This document shows positions 1-9,830 of a DNA stretch of 64,000 nucleotides, piece by piece. Every line of letters starts with the position of its first letter. Position 1 is the stretch's first letter. Location of the stretch: NCBI GenBank assembly GCA_036937835.1, contig CM072861.1:21752001-21816000 (forward strand), written 5' to 3'. Source of the DNA: Pampus argenteus. Taxonomy: Eukaryota > Chordata > Actinopteri > Scombriformes > Stromateidae. Below the pieces are notes generated by a model, which was given only the letters and a program-made list of their open reading frames with translations, was not told the origin of the DNA and ran no database searches. A program made the translations under genes and the position numbers.

Positions 1-353
1 GATAGTGATAAGGAGTGATTGGATTTTGCATGTGTAATCACTGGTTATGGGATGTTAATTGTACATAGCAATGGCCTGTGGGATGTAACCGGTAGATGTG
101 TGTGTGGCAAGCACGCACGCACACCCTCACACACACACACACACGCACTTTGATGTTGTACAACTGTTGTAGTCCGTTTTGTTTAGATTACAAGATGTGT
201 TTGTGGTCCAATTATTGTCCTTGTTGTTGAATGGGATGATTTGCATAGCGGGTCATCCTAACTGTGATTGTGGAGTAGACAGTTTTCCGGTGGGAAGTTC
301 AATTCAACATGATTTCCTGACTGCTAAAGAACACGTGTGCTCTACTCTCTCAG

Positions 354-398
354 GCCTCCTGGAGTTCTCTCCCGTCCTCCTACGATACTTCATCTCAG
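354..398 (+). CDS. Weak candidate 45-nt phase 1-1 micro-exon
   Basis: A pyrimidine-rich acceptor (tgctctactctctcag) ends at 353 and a usable donor (CAG followed by GTATGG) starts at 399. The 45 nt between them contain no stop in phase 1 and have phase 1 at both ends, the same as the confirmed tenm2 exon downstream, so inclusion would keep the frame. The encoded peptide is hydrophobic (LLEFSPVLLRYFIS after the split codon), which is unlike the rest of the charged, serine-rich teneurin cytoplasmic tail. I know of no matching teneurin segment. Splice-like motifs of this quality occur by chance, so this is only a candidate. Confidence 0.15.
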
Positions 399-437
399 GT
401 ATGGGTTCAACGACTAGCAGTTAGATCCTGTGCATAT

Positions 438-462
438 ACTGTAGTACTGTAGTACTGTAGTG
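438..462. repeat. Short ACTGTAGT tandem repeat
   Basis: About three head-to-tail copies of an 8-base unit (tactgtag). Confidence 0.7.
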
Positions 463-1104
463 TTAATTTACCACTTACTACTGTATAAGTCTCTAGTGTC
501 ACATATGGTAAAGAAGGTTCCTTTTGTCATCTTTTATGAAAAGTAGGAGGACAAGCGAAAGAAGGGAAGACGACGAGGAATGGTAATATTCCCTGACGTA
601 TTGCAGTGCTTGGATAACTTATTAGCCGGTCGGATGCTCGGCAAGCTGTAGCTTGATAACTGAATCCACCTGTGGAGTTTTATTCGCTTGCCTATGCTCT
701 CTAGTCCAGTCCATCTGTTTGTCTGTTTAGAAGTGTAGAGCTGTTCACCGCCCGCTGGCTAAGTTTCCTTTTTAGGCCCTCCCCTCCTCTCCTCTCCTCA
801 GTACTTTCAGCTCAACTCTTGAGTTTTTTCGGCGAGGCTGTGAAGAGGCGTCGCGAAGATCCAGCAGACGATTTTCATCTGTTTAATTCCTCTCTGTCTG
901 ATTGCGTTCGTACGCCTGATGAATCACAGTTAACCCAGTCACACAGCTGTGTGAATCCCAGCGCATTGATTCATACAGTACGCCGCCACAATGCCAACCT
1001 CTCTTCGCTCGCCCCTTTCTTTTCCCCTCCCTCACAAACCGCTAATGAAGTGAATCACAACTGTTTTTTCCCCCGGTCCTTTTACCCCAACAGCTGATGT
1101 TGAG

Positions 1105-1265
1105 CAATTGCATCCACAATACTCTTTTAATTAGTATAGAGAATAAATTGGTTGAGCATGCCTTTTTCCTTAATTGCTTTTTCCTTTGCTTGGATTTAAT
1201 TGGGCTGCAGCACTGTTTATTGATCTCCTTTGATGTGCTTTAATTTGGATAATTTTATATATTTA
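1105..1265. promoter_or_regulatory. Candidate conserved non-coding element (AT-rich, homeodomain-like sites)
   Basis: Repeat-free AT-rich stretch with several TAATT cores (TTAATTAG, CTTAATTG, TTTAATTG) and a TCF/LEF-like CTTTGAT at 1228-1234. It lies 550 bases upstream of the tenm2 exon. The call rests on motif density only. Confidence 0.2.
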
Positions 1266-1813
1266 TTTTGGACGTGATGAGTCGGTTTGTCTTGAGGGGG
1301 GGAGAGTGTTAGGCAGCGTGGCCGGTGCTGCAGCAGACTGCAGCATAGTCAGTGAGCCTGGGGTCCAGTGTGTGATGGCAACTAGGTGGGGAGATGATCA
1401 CACCCAGAAGGCAGCAAAGCAGCTCCACTACAGTCTGAGAGGCCTCAAATGAACAGCTCTTTTGATCTCGCATCAACACTTCATGAATGCCAATGTGGAG
1501 CAGAAAAGTTCTAAGCCAGCCTTACCAGGCCTGCGGACCAGTACTTATTCCTTCCAGCAGCTAGTTTGTAGTTTGTGCCTGATTCATGCTGCGTCATCTC
1601 TCCCCCTCCTGCCTGCAACTACAAAGCCCAATTTTCAGCCTCCGCCTCCATAGTTTCATAATTAGTGCGCTTCTCTGCGTGTGATTGTGGGTTTGTTTGC
1701 TTGATGTGCAAGTACGTGTGCGAGCATTTGTTTGAGTGAGCGTCTCTGTTTACTGCTTTTACTTACATTGCTCTCCACACTCCACCTGTGTAACGCTTCT
1801 ATCTATCTCACAG

Positions 1814-2107
1814 GAGGTAACTTCACACTGGCAGAGCTGGGAGTATGTGAGCCAAGTCCTACTCCGCACCCTGCTGCCGTTCCCTACTGTCCTGATCTGG
1901 GCCTCCTCCAGAGGGGCTACTCTCTCAGCGCTGGCTCCGATGCCGACTCAGACCCAGAGGGGCCGCTGTCCCCAGAGCGAGCCATCCAGCTGTGGGCCGG
2001 AAGAGGAAGAGTAAAATCCCGCCGCAGCTCAGGAGTGTCCAGTCGCGAGAACTCGGCCCTCACTCTCACCGACTCAGAGAATGACAACAAATCTGACGAC
2101 GAGTCAG
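1814..2107 (+). CDS. tenm2: Teneurin-2 intracellular-domain coding exon
   Basis: Internal exon of teneurin-2, a type II single-pass adhesion receptor of neurons that binds latrophilins and other teneurins across the synapse. This exon encodes part of the Ten_N intracellular domain. The acceptor ctcacag ends at 1813. The exon enters in phase 1 (GA then GGT AAC TTC) and leaves in phase 1 (TCA G, donor GTAGGA at 2108), giving 294 nt or 98 codons. Visible conserved blocks in order are NFTLAELGVCEPSP, GYSLSAGSDADSD, SPERAIQLW, VKSRRSSGVSSREN, SALTLTDSEND and NKSDDES. NFTLAELG, SDADSD, KSRRSSG and SSRENS are teneurin-2 features; as I recall the paralogues, teneurin-3 and -4 have NFTLR and SGRSSCLSSR. 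Fish-specific differences include an insertion in the cysteine/proline region and WAGRGR where mammals have WGRG. The open frame continues leftward into the intron, but that part is not coding. Confidence 0.93.
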
Positions 2108-3786
2108 GTAGGACAGATGGCTCTGGGAAATGCGGTCAAGATGGTACGAAAATATGAAAGTACAGGCCCATTGATTTAACAGGAAGTGAGTAAGAGTGTG
2201 AGACTTGATGAGGAATTGCCAGAAGGATGCATCAGACTTGATGGTATGATAGTCGATGTTTTGAAGGGATTGTGCATGAGAATGTATATCTCACACAGGT
2301 TTGTCGATATTGTTAGCCATCATATGAATTGTGGGTGAGTTGGTTGCATTGATTGAGACTGTTGCTGATATAAGGAACAATAGTAGGAAATCCCCCCCTG
2401 CCTTCCCCCTGGAGAGCCATCCTTATTTTCATCAATAGCACTTAGGCAAAGGCCTCAAACTCTACCCACTTATACCACTTATCTGCTGGTCTGTCAGTCT
2501 TTTTTTTTTTTTTTTTTGGAGACGGTACGACTGGAGCTTTCTTTTACTTCTGTGATCCAACGCTGAGGTGCAGACAGAAGCTAATCTTTACTTTTCAAGT
2601 GCATCCTTTTCTTCGAATCTCCCCCACGAGTGCGAGAGTGTGATGTTCCCAGAAGGAATCTCCTTCCTCTGGCAACTTTTGTTTATTGCCAACTTCCCAT
2701 TTCCTTGTTAATCCGTGTCACAGTCGTAAACCTGCACGCCAGCGTCACCGAGGTGTCAGATGGAGGTTAATGAAAAGTGGATAGAAGGAAAAGCAACAAT
2801 CTAATTAATTGAATTCTCGTCAGCTGCACATATCAGCGGTGGTTCAGCCTCCGTTGGACTGTGGGTTCCCGAATCAGAGGCAACTTCTGCCGACTGATCA
2901 ACCTACTCAACACCTATTAAACACGTCAAGAAACACCTTCCCCCAGACGTGTCTCTCATCACACCACCCGATAATTGCTTTGTGGTTAATTACCAAGCTA
3001 ATCTTGCAGCCACAGATATCAGCCACAGACGCCGCTGCCACTCTTTCTGTCTCAGGGCCAGGAGAACGTCACTCAGCGCTCTCCGTCGCTGGCATTTCCA
3101 GACCTTGTAAAATAAGCTTCCTAATCCAGTGTGTTGTGATAATCATTTGCCTGCAGTATGATGTCATTGAATGTCAATTGTTGGGAAAATCCTTGCTGTT
3201 TCCCAAAATGGATATTTCTGTGCTCCAATAGGGGCCAAACATACATACATACATATTGTCTGCTGGAGAAATTCATACTTACGATTACGCACGCGTCAAA
3301 CCGAAGTCAATCAAATCGACTTCAAAAGTTGAGCTTCTGTTTAAAAGTGTTTAAGTTGACCACCAGCCCACAGCTTTAGGCTTATCTTATGGTTTTCACA
3401 GAGCAGAGATTTAGATCAGACTTCCGAAAAACGCTGTCTCTGCCAGCATGAAGACATCAGAGGCAGCGAGGCAGCCTGATAAAAGGACCAGGAAGTGTGC
3501 CTGTGTCTGATCAAGTCAATCCGTTAGCTACTTAGTCACTCTGAATGTTGAAATCTCACCCTTCGCTCCTGCATCTTCCCTCCAAAACAGAACATCTGAT
3601 CTTCAAAGCACCCGGAGGAAAGATTTGACTCCCACCAGACGTAACCAGCGTGTGTGCCCCGAGCAGTGCGAGTGCTGAATGTGCAGTGTGGGTGTGTGTT
3701 ACTGACTCTGTCATTGTCTTTCTATATGTTTCTATTGTGTCTGTCTACGAGTGTGAGATGCGCGCATGAGCTTCAGCCCTGCACAC

Positions 3787-3810
3787 GTGTGTGTGTGTGT
3801 GTGTGTGTGT
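3787..3810. repeat. (GT)n microsatellite
   Basis: Uninterrupted GT dinucleotide array of 24 bases. Confidence 0.95.
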
Positions 3811-5656
3811 AGGAGTGTGAAACAGGAGCAACGGGAGTGTCAAAACAGCAGGAGCAGGATCTGAGGGTCTAATAATAGAGATTGACAGAGAAACAACATC
3901 ATAAACACATGCTAACAAAATCAAAAAGACGGTGACGTGCTAAAACACCAAACAGCGAGCTGTACCACTCTCATCTTGCCGCGTCTTTAACAAGCTTCAG
4001 AAGTCTCACCTCCATCTGCCTCTCCTCATCCTCTTCATTTCCTTCTTCTCCCACCTCTTTTTTTTTTTTTTCTTCATCTTTCAAGCTTCTGCTTCTGTCT
4101 TCTCTTCTCTCACGCTGCGAGTCTCACCATCCCTCGTTATGTTTCTGTCAGTGCAGCTCGCCTGTGTGACTGACAGGTGTCAGTTTAAGGGTCCAGGGTT
4201 CCCCTTCAGGGCAGCAGCGTACATGTGGGTGAATGTACATGTGTGACCTGTTGCAGATTTCACTACCAAAATAGAAAACCCAGAGAAATGGTGACAGATG
4301 CTTTTGCAGGGAGAGCACGATTTGTGTTTGTGTGAGAATAATTGCTGGATATATTCATCTAAATCTTTTACTGCGTGTATAACAAAATGTATAACAAATG
4401 AACACCAAAATATCACCGTACGTCTGACTTTGCATGAGAAATGCACCTGTTTTGGAAGATTTTTGGACTTTCTTCCCATATATCCATATCTTGCCTGACC
4501 ACATGTGCTATTTTTAAAATGTTTGATTCCGGTGGAGTTTAAATTTCTGATAAGAACAAACAAAACAAAAACCCGAGTCAATAACAAATTAAAGAGTGTG
4601 ATCCTTTGGATGGATAGCAGTCGTCAGTCAAGGTGCCTGCAGTGCCTTTGCTAGTCTCAACACAATTAGCACCACATATACACCTTATGTAAACAAGCAG
4701 AACTAACATAACTGGTATAGAGAACTTATGTCTGTGAAAGCAGGGAGAAGTGCATGGATTGATTGGCTAGTGGTTTTATAAGTGTGAGTGTGTGAGTGTG
4801 TGTGTGTGTCTTTAAGTGTGTATGCATGTGTTAGATAGAGGGAGAGCTGGATAAATAGATGGAAAGAGAGGGTACGAGAGATCGATAGGCATTAGAACCA
4901 TTACAGTGCCAAACATAGTCATAAACATGCCGCAATTTTAAGAAATATTATTTTGCTCATAATGTTTTTTCAACTAAAGCACAGCGACACGTGCATCTTT
5001 CACCGCTGGTGGTTCACCTGTGAAGTCGTTTCCTGCAGATCTCTGGAAACTCTTTTGATTCTGAAGCTTTGTGATTATTTCTTCATTTCTTTTTTTTTTT
5101 GTTTTTATTTATTTTTTTTAATCCCTAAATTCCAATTACCAACAAGTCTGTAAAGCCTGTTAAATTAGTTTCCTAAATGTAGTTCAGGGATTTCAAAGTT
5201 TCCCTACATCCAGCTTTATTGTGGAGTATTGAATAAAGACGCTTTTGGTTTTATTGTCCCTTCCGGACACTATTAAAATAAAGAGACCAGAACGTTGACT
5301 TGGCAGAGCCCATGCAAGTCCACATGAGCAACACAGTAAGACAAATAAATATGGGCATAGAAAAGAAGCATTGGGAGATTTCACTCTGGCAAAGTGGAGG
5401 AAGAGATTTACTGTCGCACAGCGCGCTGCCTCGTAAAACGTCCGTCTGGAAACATAGGCAGGAGAATAGGAACGCTTGTAAATTTCCACGGCGATGCCTG
5501 ATGGCTGCATCCAAACTGCATTGATCAGGAGGGAAAAATGATTAAAACATGCATTAGATGAAATAAGATCAGGCCTTTGACATTGATTTAAACCTGAAGC
5601 CCAGAGCAGACTTTATGGCCACAATTCATAGTCCAGTGCTCCACACATGCTCGTGC

Positions 5657-5679
5657 GTGTGTGTGTGTGTGTGTGTGTG
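5657..5679. repeat. (GT)n microsatellite
   Basis: GT array of about 23 bases. Confidence 0.95.
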
Positions 5680-7673
5680 GGTCCATATGCCTTTTGTGTT
5701 TCCCTTTCATTAAATAGCAGCCTGTTGAGGAAACAGGCAGAATCTAATTTAACTTCAACATTGTTTTCCGTCAATAAATCTCGGCTTTATTCATACAGCT
5801 GACTTTATAAACACAGACACGCAGTGGCCGCTCACTCCACAGCTAAGGCCCAGCCCAATCACACACGCATGCTGATTAGCTGCCTCCAGACAATCTCTCC
5901 TTCTCCTTCTTCTTCTTCTTCTTTTCCTTCTCTGGCTCAATCTCTCCATCTGCTCGACCGGATAATAAATCATAGGGTAGCATTGTGACGTATGTGACAG
6001 GATGTATTAATCTCGTAATTAGAGAATGAAAAGGTGGCGCTAAATTTAGTCTGGCCTTTCTGCCTAACCCTGCCCCCCTGCCTGGGCATGCTCAATTGCC
6101 TGGTTTCCTTCGCTGACTCCATCTTTAGCAGCATCGGGTGCATTTTTCTTCTGTGTCATTATGTTTTTTTGTTGCTTACACTTTGTGTTAATTTGACAGC
6201 GCAGAGAAGAAATTAAAAAAAATTCAAACTGTCCCTTAAAAAAAGCTGCTGTTGCTGTATTATTATTATTTTTTTGTTTATTTTTATTTTTAGCCGTAGC
6301 TGGAGCTATAATTGTGCTTTAAGAGTTTGACAAAGTGATTTGTGTCTAATCAAATCTGCTGGCGCAGGTGGCAGAGTGCACCGTCTTTATTCTTTTTTTT
6401 TTCAGTGTACCACATGAATCCCACCGTAAATCAAATCAACCGCGTTGAAGTCAGCTGATGTTTTGTTGCTTTAGATGATATTTAGAAAGTCGAGCTCTGA
6501 AATGATTGAGTTATAATCGAGGTAACATAATGTTTAATTATGATCATTTTGATTTTAAATAAACCCTTTTTTCTTTCATGTGAGTTCGCCCTGAATTACA
6601 GCAGCAACTGTTGACACCAGTAACTTGGTCCACGCAGCTGCTGTCTATCAAATTCAGGCAACATTTATAGAGTTGGACTGATGGGGGTCCCCCATGACCA
6701 CTGCTGTCCCCTCAGGGTCTCTGCGAGTGTGTGTGTGAGAGAGAGAGAGAGAGAAAGTGAAAGTGAGAGCCTGTGTAAGTGCATGTGTGTTAGGAAGGTT
6801 GGGGGCATTAGAGTCTGATTGAGTTTTCAGAGAGCAACGTGGGGTGCGAACAGCTCGACAATGGTCTAACAGAATTAGTAGCTTGTGATGAATGGTGTGT
6901 GAGAGCAGCACTGACAGCTGGCTTTCACAAACACACACACGCGCGGCTGCATGCGCGAGTGTGTGTGCGCGCACGCACATGTGCTCTTGCGCGTACGCCT
7001 CCATACTTCGCCTACTGCTTCAAGGACTTTTTGCCCATACAGCAAGAGCTGTGCTATATGCGTGCTGCATTGAGCAAAGTAGTGATGTAGTGACACACAC
7101 ACACACATGCATCGTATATCTATGCCTCGCAGTCAGGAAGGATCAATAAAGATCGGTCTATTCAACATACTGAACGCAGCTCTCAAACATGCTCACATTT
7201 TCACAAACACACAGTGATGAATGAGAAAAGAAACATTCACAACCCTATTTGTGTATCCCTGACTCAATAAAGACATTGTTGTACTGGAGTTGTTATTGAA
7301 GTGAAGGCTGATAATACACACACACATGCACACATGCACACATGCACACACACGCACATGCAATCAGGCAGGTGCACACGCATACACACCGATGCATAAG
7401 AGGCGGTGTTTAATAAAAGCCTTGGGATATTGATCACAGTAGATGGATGCTAACTCACATTAAAGGGAGGGAGCCTGGAGTGATGGAGAGAGAAGAAGAA
7501 CAGAAGGAAGACATAAATGATGAATAAAGGAAAAAGGAGAGATGGGGGAGAGATTACTAAATGAATTTTTTTTGCATTAAGCTTGACAATCGGGGCATTA
7601 AAAGAAAACGCATTATGTGTGTGTATTTGTATTTTGGTGGTGGTGAGGTCAGTAAAGGCCCACCCATACAAAC

Positions 7674-7696
7674 ATTATTATTATTATTATTATTAT
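7674..7696. repeat. (ATT)n microsatellite
   Basis: Eight or so ATT trinucleotide units. Confidence 0.9.
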
Positions 7697-7831
7697 ATTC
7701 AGGTAAAATAAAGTCACAGGAGTGGTGAATTATCATTGGTGTCAGACTTGTAACTTGCTGACGACTGTGCTGTTGCCCTAATAGGGATTTTAGTGAGCTG
7801 TAATGGCCTCTCCTGCCATCTTCAGACCTGC

Positions 7832-7882
7832 CAGAGAGAGTCAGAGAGAGAGAGAGAGTCGGAGAGAGAGAGAGAGAGAGAA
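7832..7882. repeat. Interrupted (GA)n microsatellite
   Basis: Three blocks of GA repeats separated by gtca/gtcg interruptions. Confidence 0.9.
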
Positions 7883-8197
7883 GGAGCACTGAGAGCAAAC
7901 TGAGGATTCTCCAGCCAATAATGACTGATCATATTTTCCTCCGCATGGTGCCGAAACTACTTTTGTAGTTTAATGGTCAGCGCTTTGCTTCCTAATGAAG
8001 GCTGGAGGTATCTAAAAGAGTGGGGGAAGGTGGAAAAAAGATGGATGAGGAGGTGAAGGAGGGGGGGGATAAGGCTGTATTCACTTTGTTTTTGTGTGCG
8101 TTTTCTTTCAATCATATCTTACATCCATTTTGTTAAAGTTTGTCTTTTATTGTCTGTTTTTTTCCAGTTTCGGTTTGGTTTCAATTCTCCAACTCAT

Positions 8198-8275
8198 CCT
8201 TCTTGATTTCTCATAATCTTTTTTTGTTTCTTTCTTTCTTTTTCTTCTGCTTTTCCTCAATTTCTTTTCCTCCAG
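8198..8275 (+). promoter_or_regulatory. tenm2: Polypyrimidine tract and 3' splice site of the cassette exon, with a TGC motif
   Basis: A strongly T/C-rich stretch runs into tcctccag at the exon border. It contains CTTTCTTT-type elements like those bound by PTB proteins, and a TGC at 8248-8250, about 25 bases from the acceptor. TGC between the pyrimidine tract and the acceptor is the established context for SRRM4 (nSR100)-dependent neural exons. That this exon is regulated so is inference. Confidence 0.4.
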
Positions 8276-8332
8276 CTTACCTCGATGATGAGGAGGAGGA
8301 TGATGATGATCCATTTGGAGACTATGTGATCA
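8276..8332 (+). CDS. tenm2: Predicted 57-nt acidic cassette exon of teneurin-2
   Basis: A 57-nt segment flanked by a strong acceptor and a perfect consensus donor (CA followed by GTAAGT at 8333). It enters and leaves in phase 1, so it fits behind the exon at 1814-2107 and can be skipped without changing frame. Joined to that exon's last base, the first codon is GCT, and the insert reads AYLDDEEEDDDDPFGDYVI plus a split codon. Ten of 19 residues are acidic, and a DPF tripeptide follows the acidic run. DPF motifs next to acidic stretches are known ligands of the AP-2 alpha-adaptin ear, so an endocytic or trafficking role is possible but unproven. The base pattern (GAT/GAG runs) could in part be a simple repeat, but the non-repetitive end coding PFGDYVI and the clean splice sites argue for a real exon. 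I do not recall this segment in the mammalian teneurin-2 reference protein. Confidence 0.6.
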
Positions 8333-8843
8333 GTAAGTCACATCTGACTGTAGCCTCACCCACTTTAGGCCTTTCTGTTTGTACGTGTGTGTGTGTTTTT
8401 GTGCCCTCTTCTGTGTTTGTCTGTGTGTGATTTGCCGTTTTTTTTGTCTATTAGTTGATATATGAATGAAAGGAGGGCATTGCAGCTCCAGCTGAGAGCG
8501 TACAACATCATCCTTGAGTCGGTTCAAAGTGTGATTTGCACATATTGTTGTAATATTGACATATATACAACCCAATTAAAACATTACATTTCCTTTCAAA
8601 GTGCCCGTTGTGAAAAGTAGTCCGAATGTTGTTGTTAGGTGTGTGTGTGTGTGGGGGGGGGAGTAGGAAATAATTGGTTTCTGTACATTACTCGTGTGTT
8701 TTCATCTGACGAGGCCATTGCTCTTTTTCACATGCCTCATCTACATTTACGAGCTCCTTTCATTATGATCCCCTGTTCATTAGCACACGTCCAACTGGTT
8801 AATCTCTTTGCACTTGATCAGAGAAAATTTCCCAGAGGGTGCA

Positions 8844-8866
8844 TTTTTTTTTTTTTTTTTTTTTTT
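8844..8866. repeat. Poly-T tract
   Basis: Run of 23 T residues. No target-site duplication or SINE/LINE body is visible next to it. Confidence 0.9.
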
Positions 8867-9788
8867 CTTCTTCTCCCTCTTCCACTATTGGAAAGTCAGA
8901 CATATTTACTTGTGTCTCTGAGATTGTTTGTCTCTATGCGTGAATTAGTGTTAATGTTTGTGTTATTGGGCTGTGGAGTTTTTTCATCTGTTTTTTATTT
9001 GTTAAATCAGAGCAGAGTAGTAGGAGTGAGTGAGTGAGTGTGTGTTGTGAAAAAAAAACATTTTAGTTTTAGTTTAAAAAAATAAAACAATAAAACGTAT
9101 TCATGCACGTGGCAGCGAAGAGCCGAGAAGATGATGGAGCACAGTTTGTCTACACAGGATCATGTGAAGGTTAACCTTCTTAAAGCACTTTTGAATTGAT
9201 AGAAAAAAAAGTTGAATTAATATACTACTACACTCAATAACACACACTTAAAAATATATAACTTACACATAGCATTTACAGTATGCATGACCTGTAGTAA
9301 ATGCTCCAATTAACAACAGTTATAAAGAACAATATGCAGCTTAAACACTTTTCGTTCTGACGTACACATGTACTGCTTATAAATAATGGAGAATAGTGAC
9401 ACATACACCATGTGCACAACGACTGCAGAAGTGTAACATCGTAACACTTTCTATATTCTGATGAAAAAGGAAATAATCGGAGATGATTAAGATGTGACGC
9501 GCATAAAGTCTGATGCTGACATAAAAAAAGACGACTATCAATAACTGAAGCCTGACAGCTGTACAAATCAGAAGCCCTTATTCTCCTACCATCACATTTT
9601 CAATTATTAAAGCACTATTTCATTTTGGTACATTTTTAACTTTTATATTCAACGTTCCATCAAAAGCTCCCTTGGATGACACCACAGGCTTTCTAAATTT
9701 ATTTCTATTTTTCCTAAAAGTGAAATAAGGATTACAGTTCTTGTGAGGAGTTAAGTCCAGCATATACAATTAAATATTCATGTTTCTG

Positions 9789-9792
<4 letters not shown>

Positions 9793-9828
<36 letters not shown>
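9793..9828. repeat. (TA)n microsatellite
   Basis: Uninterrupted TA array of 36 bases. Confidence 0.95.

Positions 9829-9830
<2 letters not shown>

Larger units (their letters stand above)
1..1813 (+). other. tenm2: Intron upstream of the first recognised tenm2 exon
   Basis: No teneurin exon 1 is visible here: the expected N terminus (MDVK-like start, serine-rich SSSxxSE region) is absent in all frames, so the start of the gene lies outside the window. The stretch ends in the acceptor tctatctatctcacag. Contents: a short CA array (128-144), a small ACTGTAGT tandem (about 438-462), a pyrimidine patch near 780-800, a repeat-free AT-rich stretch at 1105-1265 and ordinary unique sequence elsewhere. 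Short open frames here (for example 819-1097 and 1462-1653) lack domain similarity and splice signals. Confidence 0.75.
2108..8275 (+). other. tenm2: tenm2 intron between the main exon and the cassette exon
   Basis: Starts with the donor GTAGGA and ends with a long T/C-rich tract and ccag. It holds GT arrays at 3787-3810 and 5657-5679, GA-rich patches at 6736-6755 and 7832-7882, an ATT array at 7674-7696, CA-rich DNA with atgcacac units at 7315-7385, and several poly-T runs (about 2501-2517, 4060-4071, 5090-5100). The region 2750-3600 is repeat-poor and unremarkable. No exon-like open frame with splice sites and recognisable protein was found on either strand. Confidence 0.75.

Noticed and set aside
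1732..1813. Hydrophobic leader-like N terminus (LLLLLTLLSTL) on the open frame that contains the teneurin exon
   Set aside because: These codons precede the acceptor at 1811-1813 and are intron; teneurins are type II proteins without a signal peptide, and the homology starts at the splice site.
2809..3231. 140-residue plus-strand open frame
   Set aside because: No recognisable domain, starts with a non-ATG codon and has no coding-type composition or splice sites; taken as chance.
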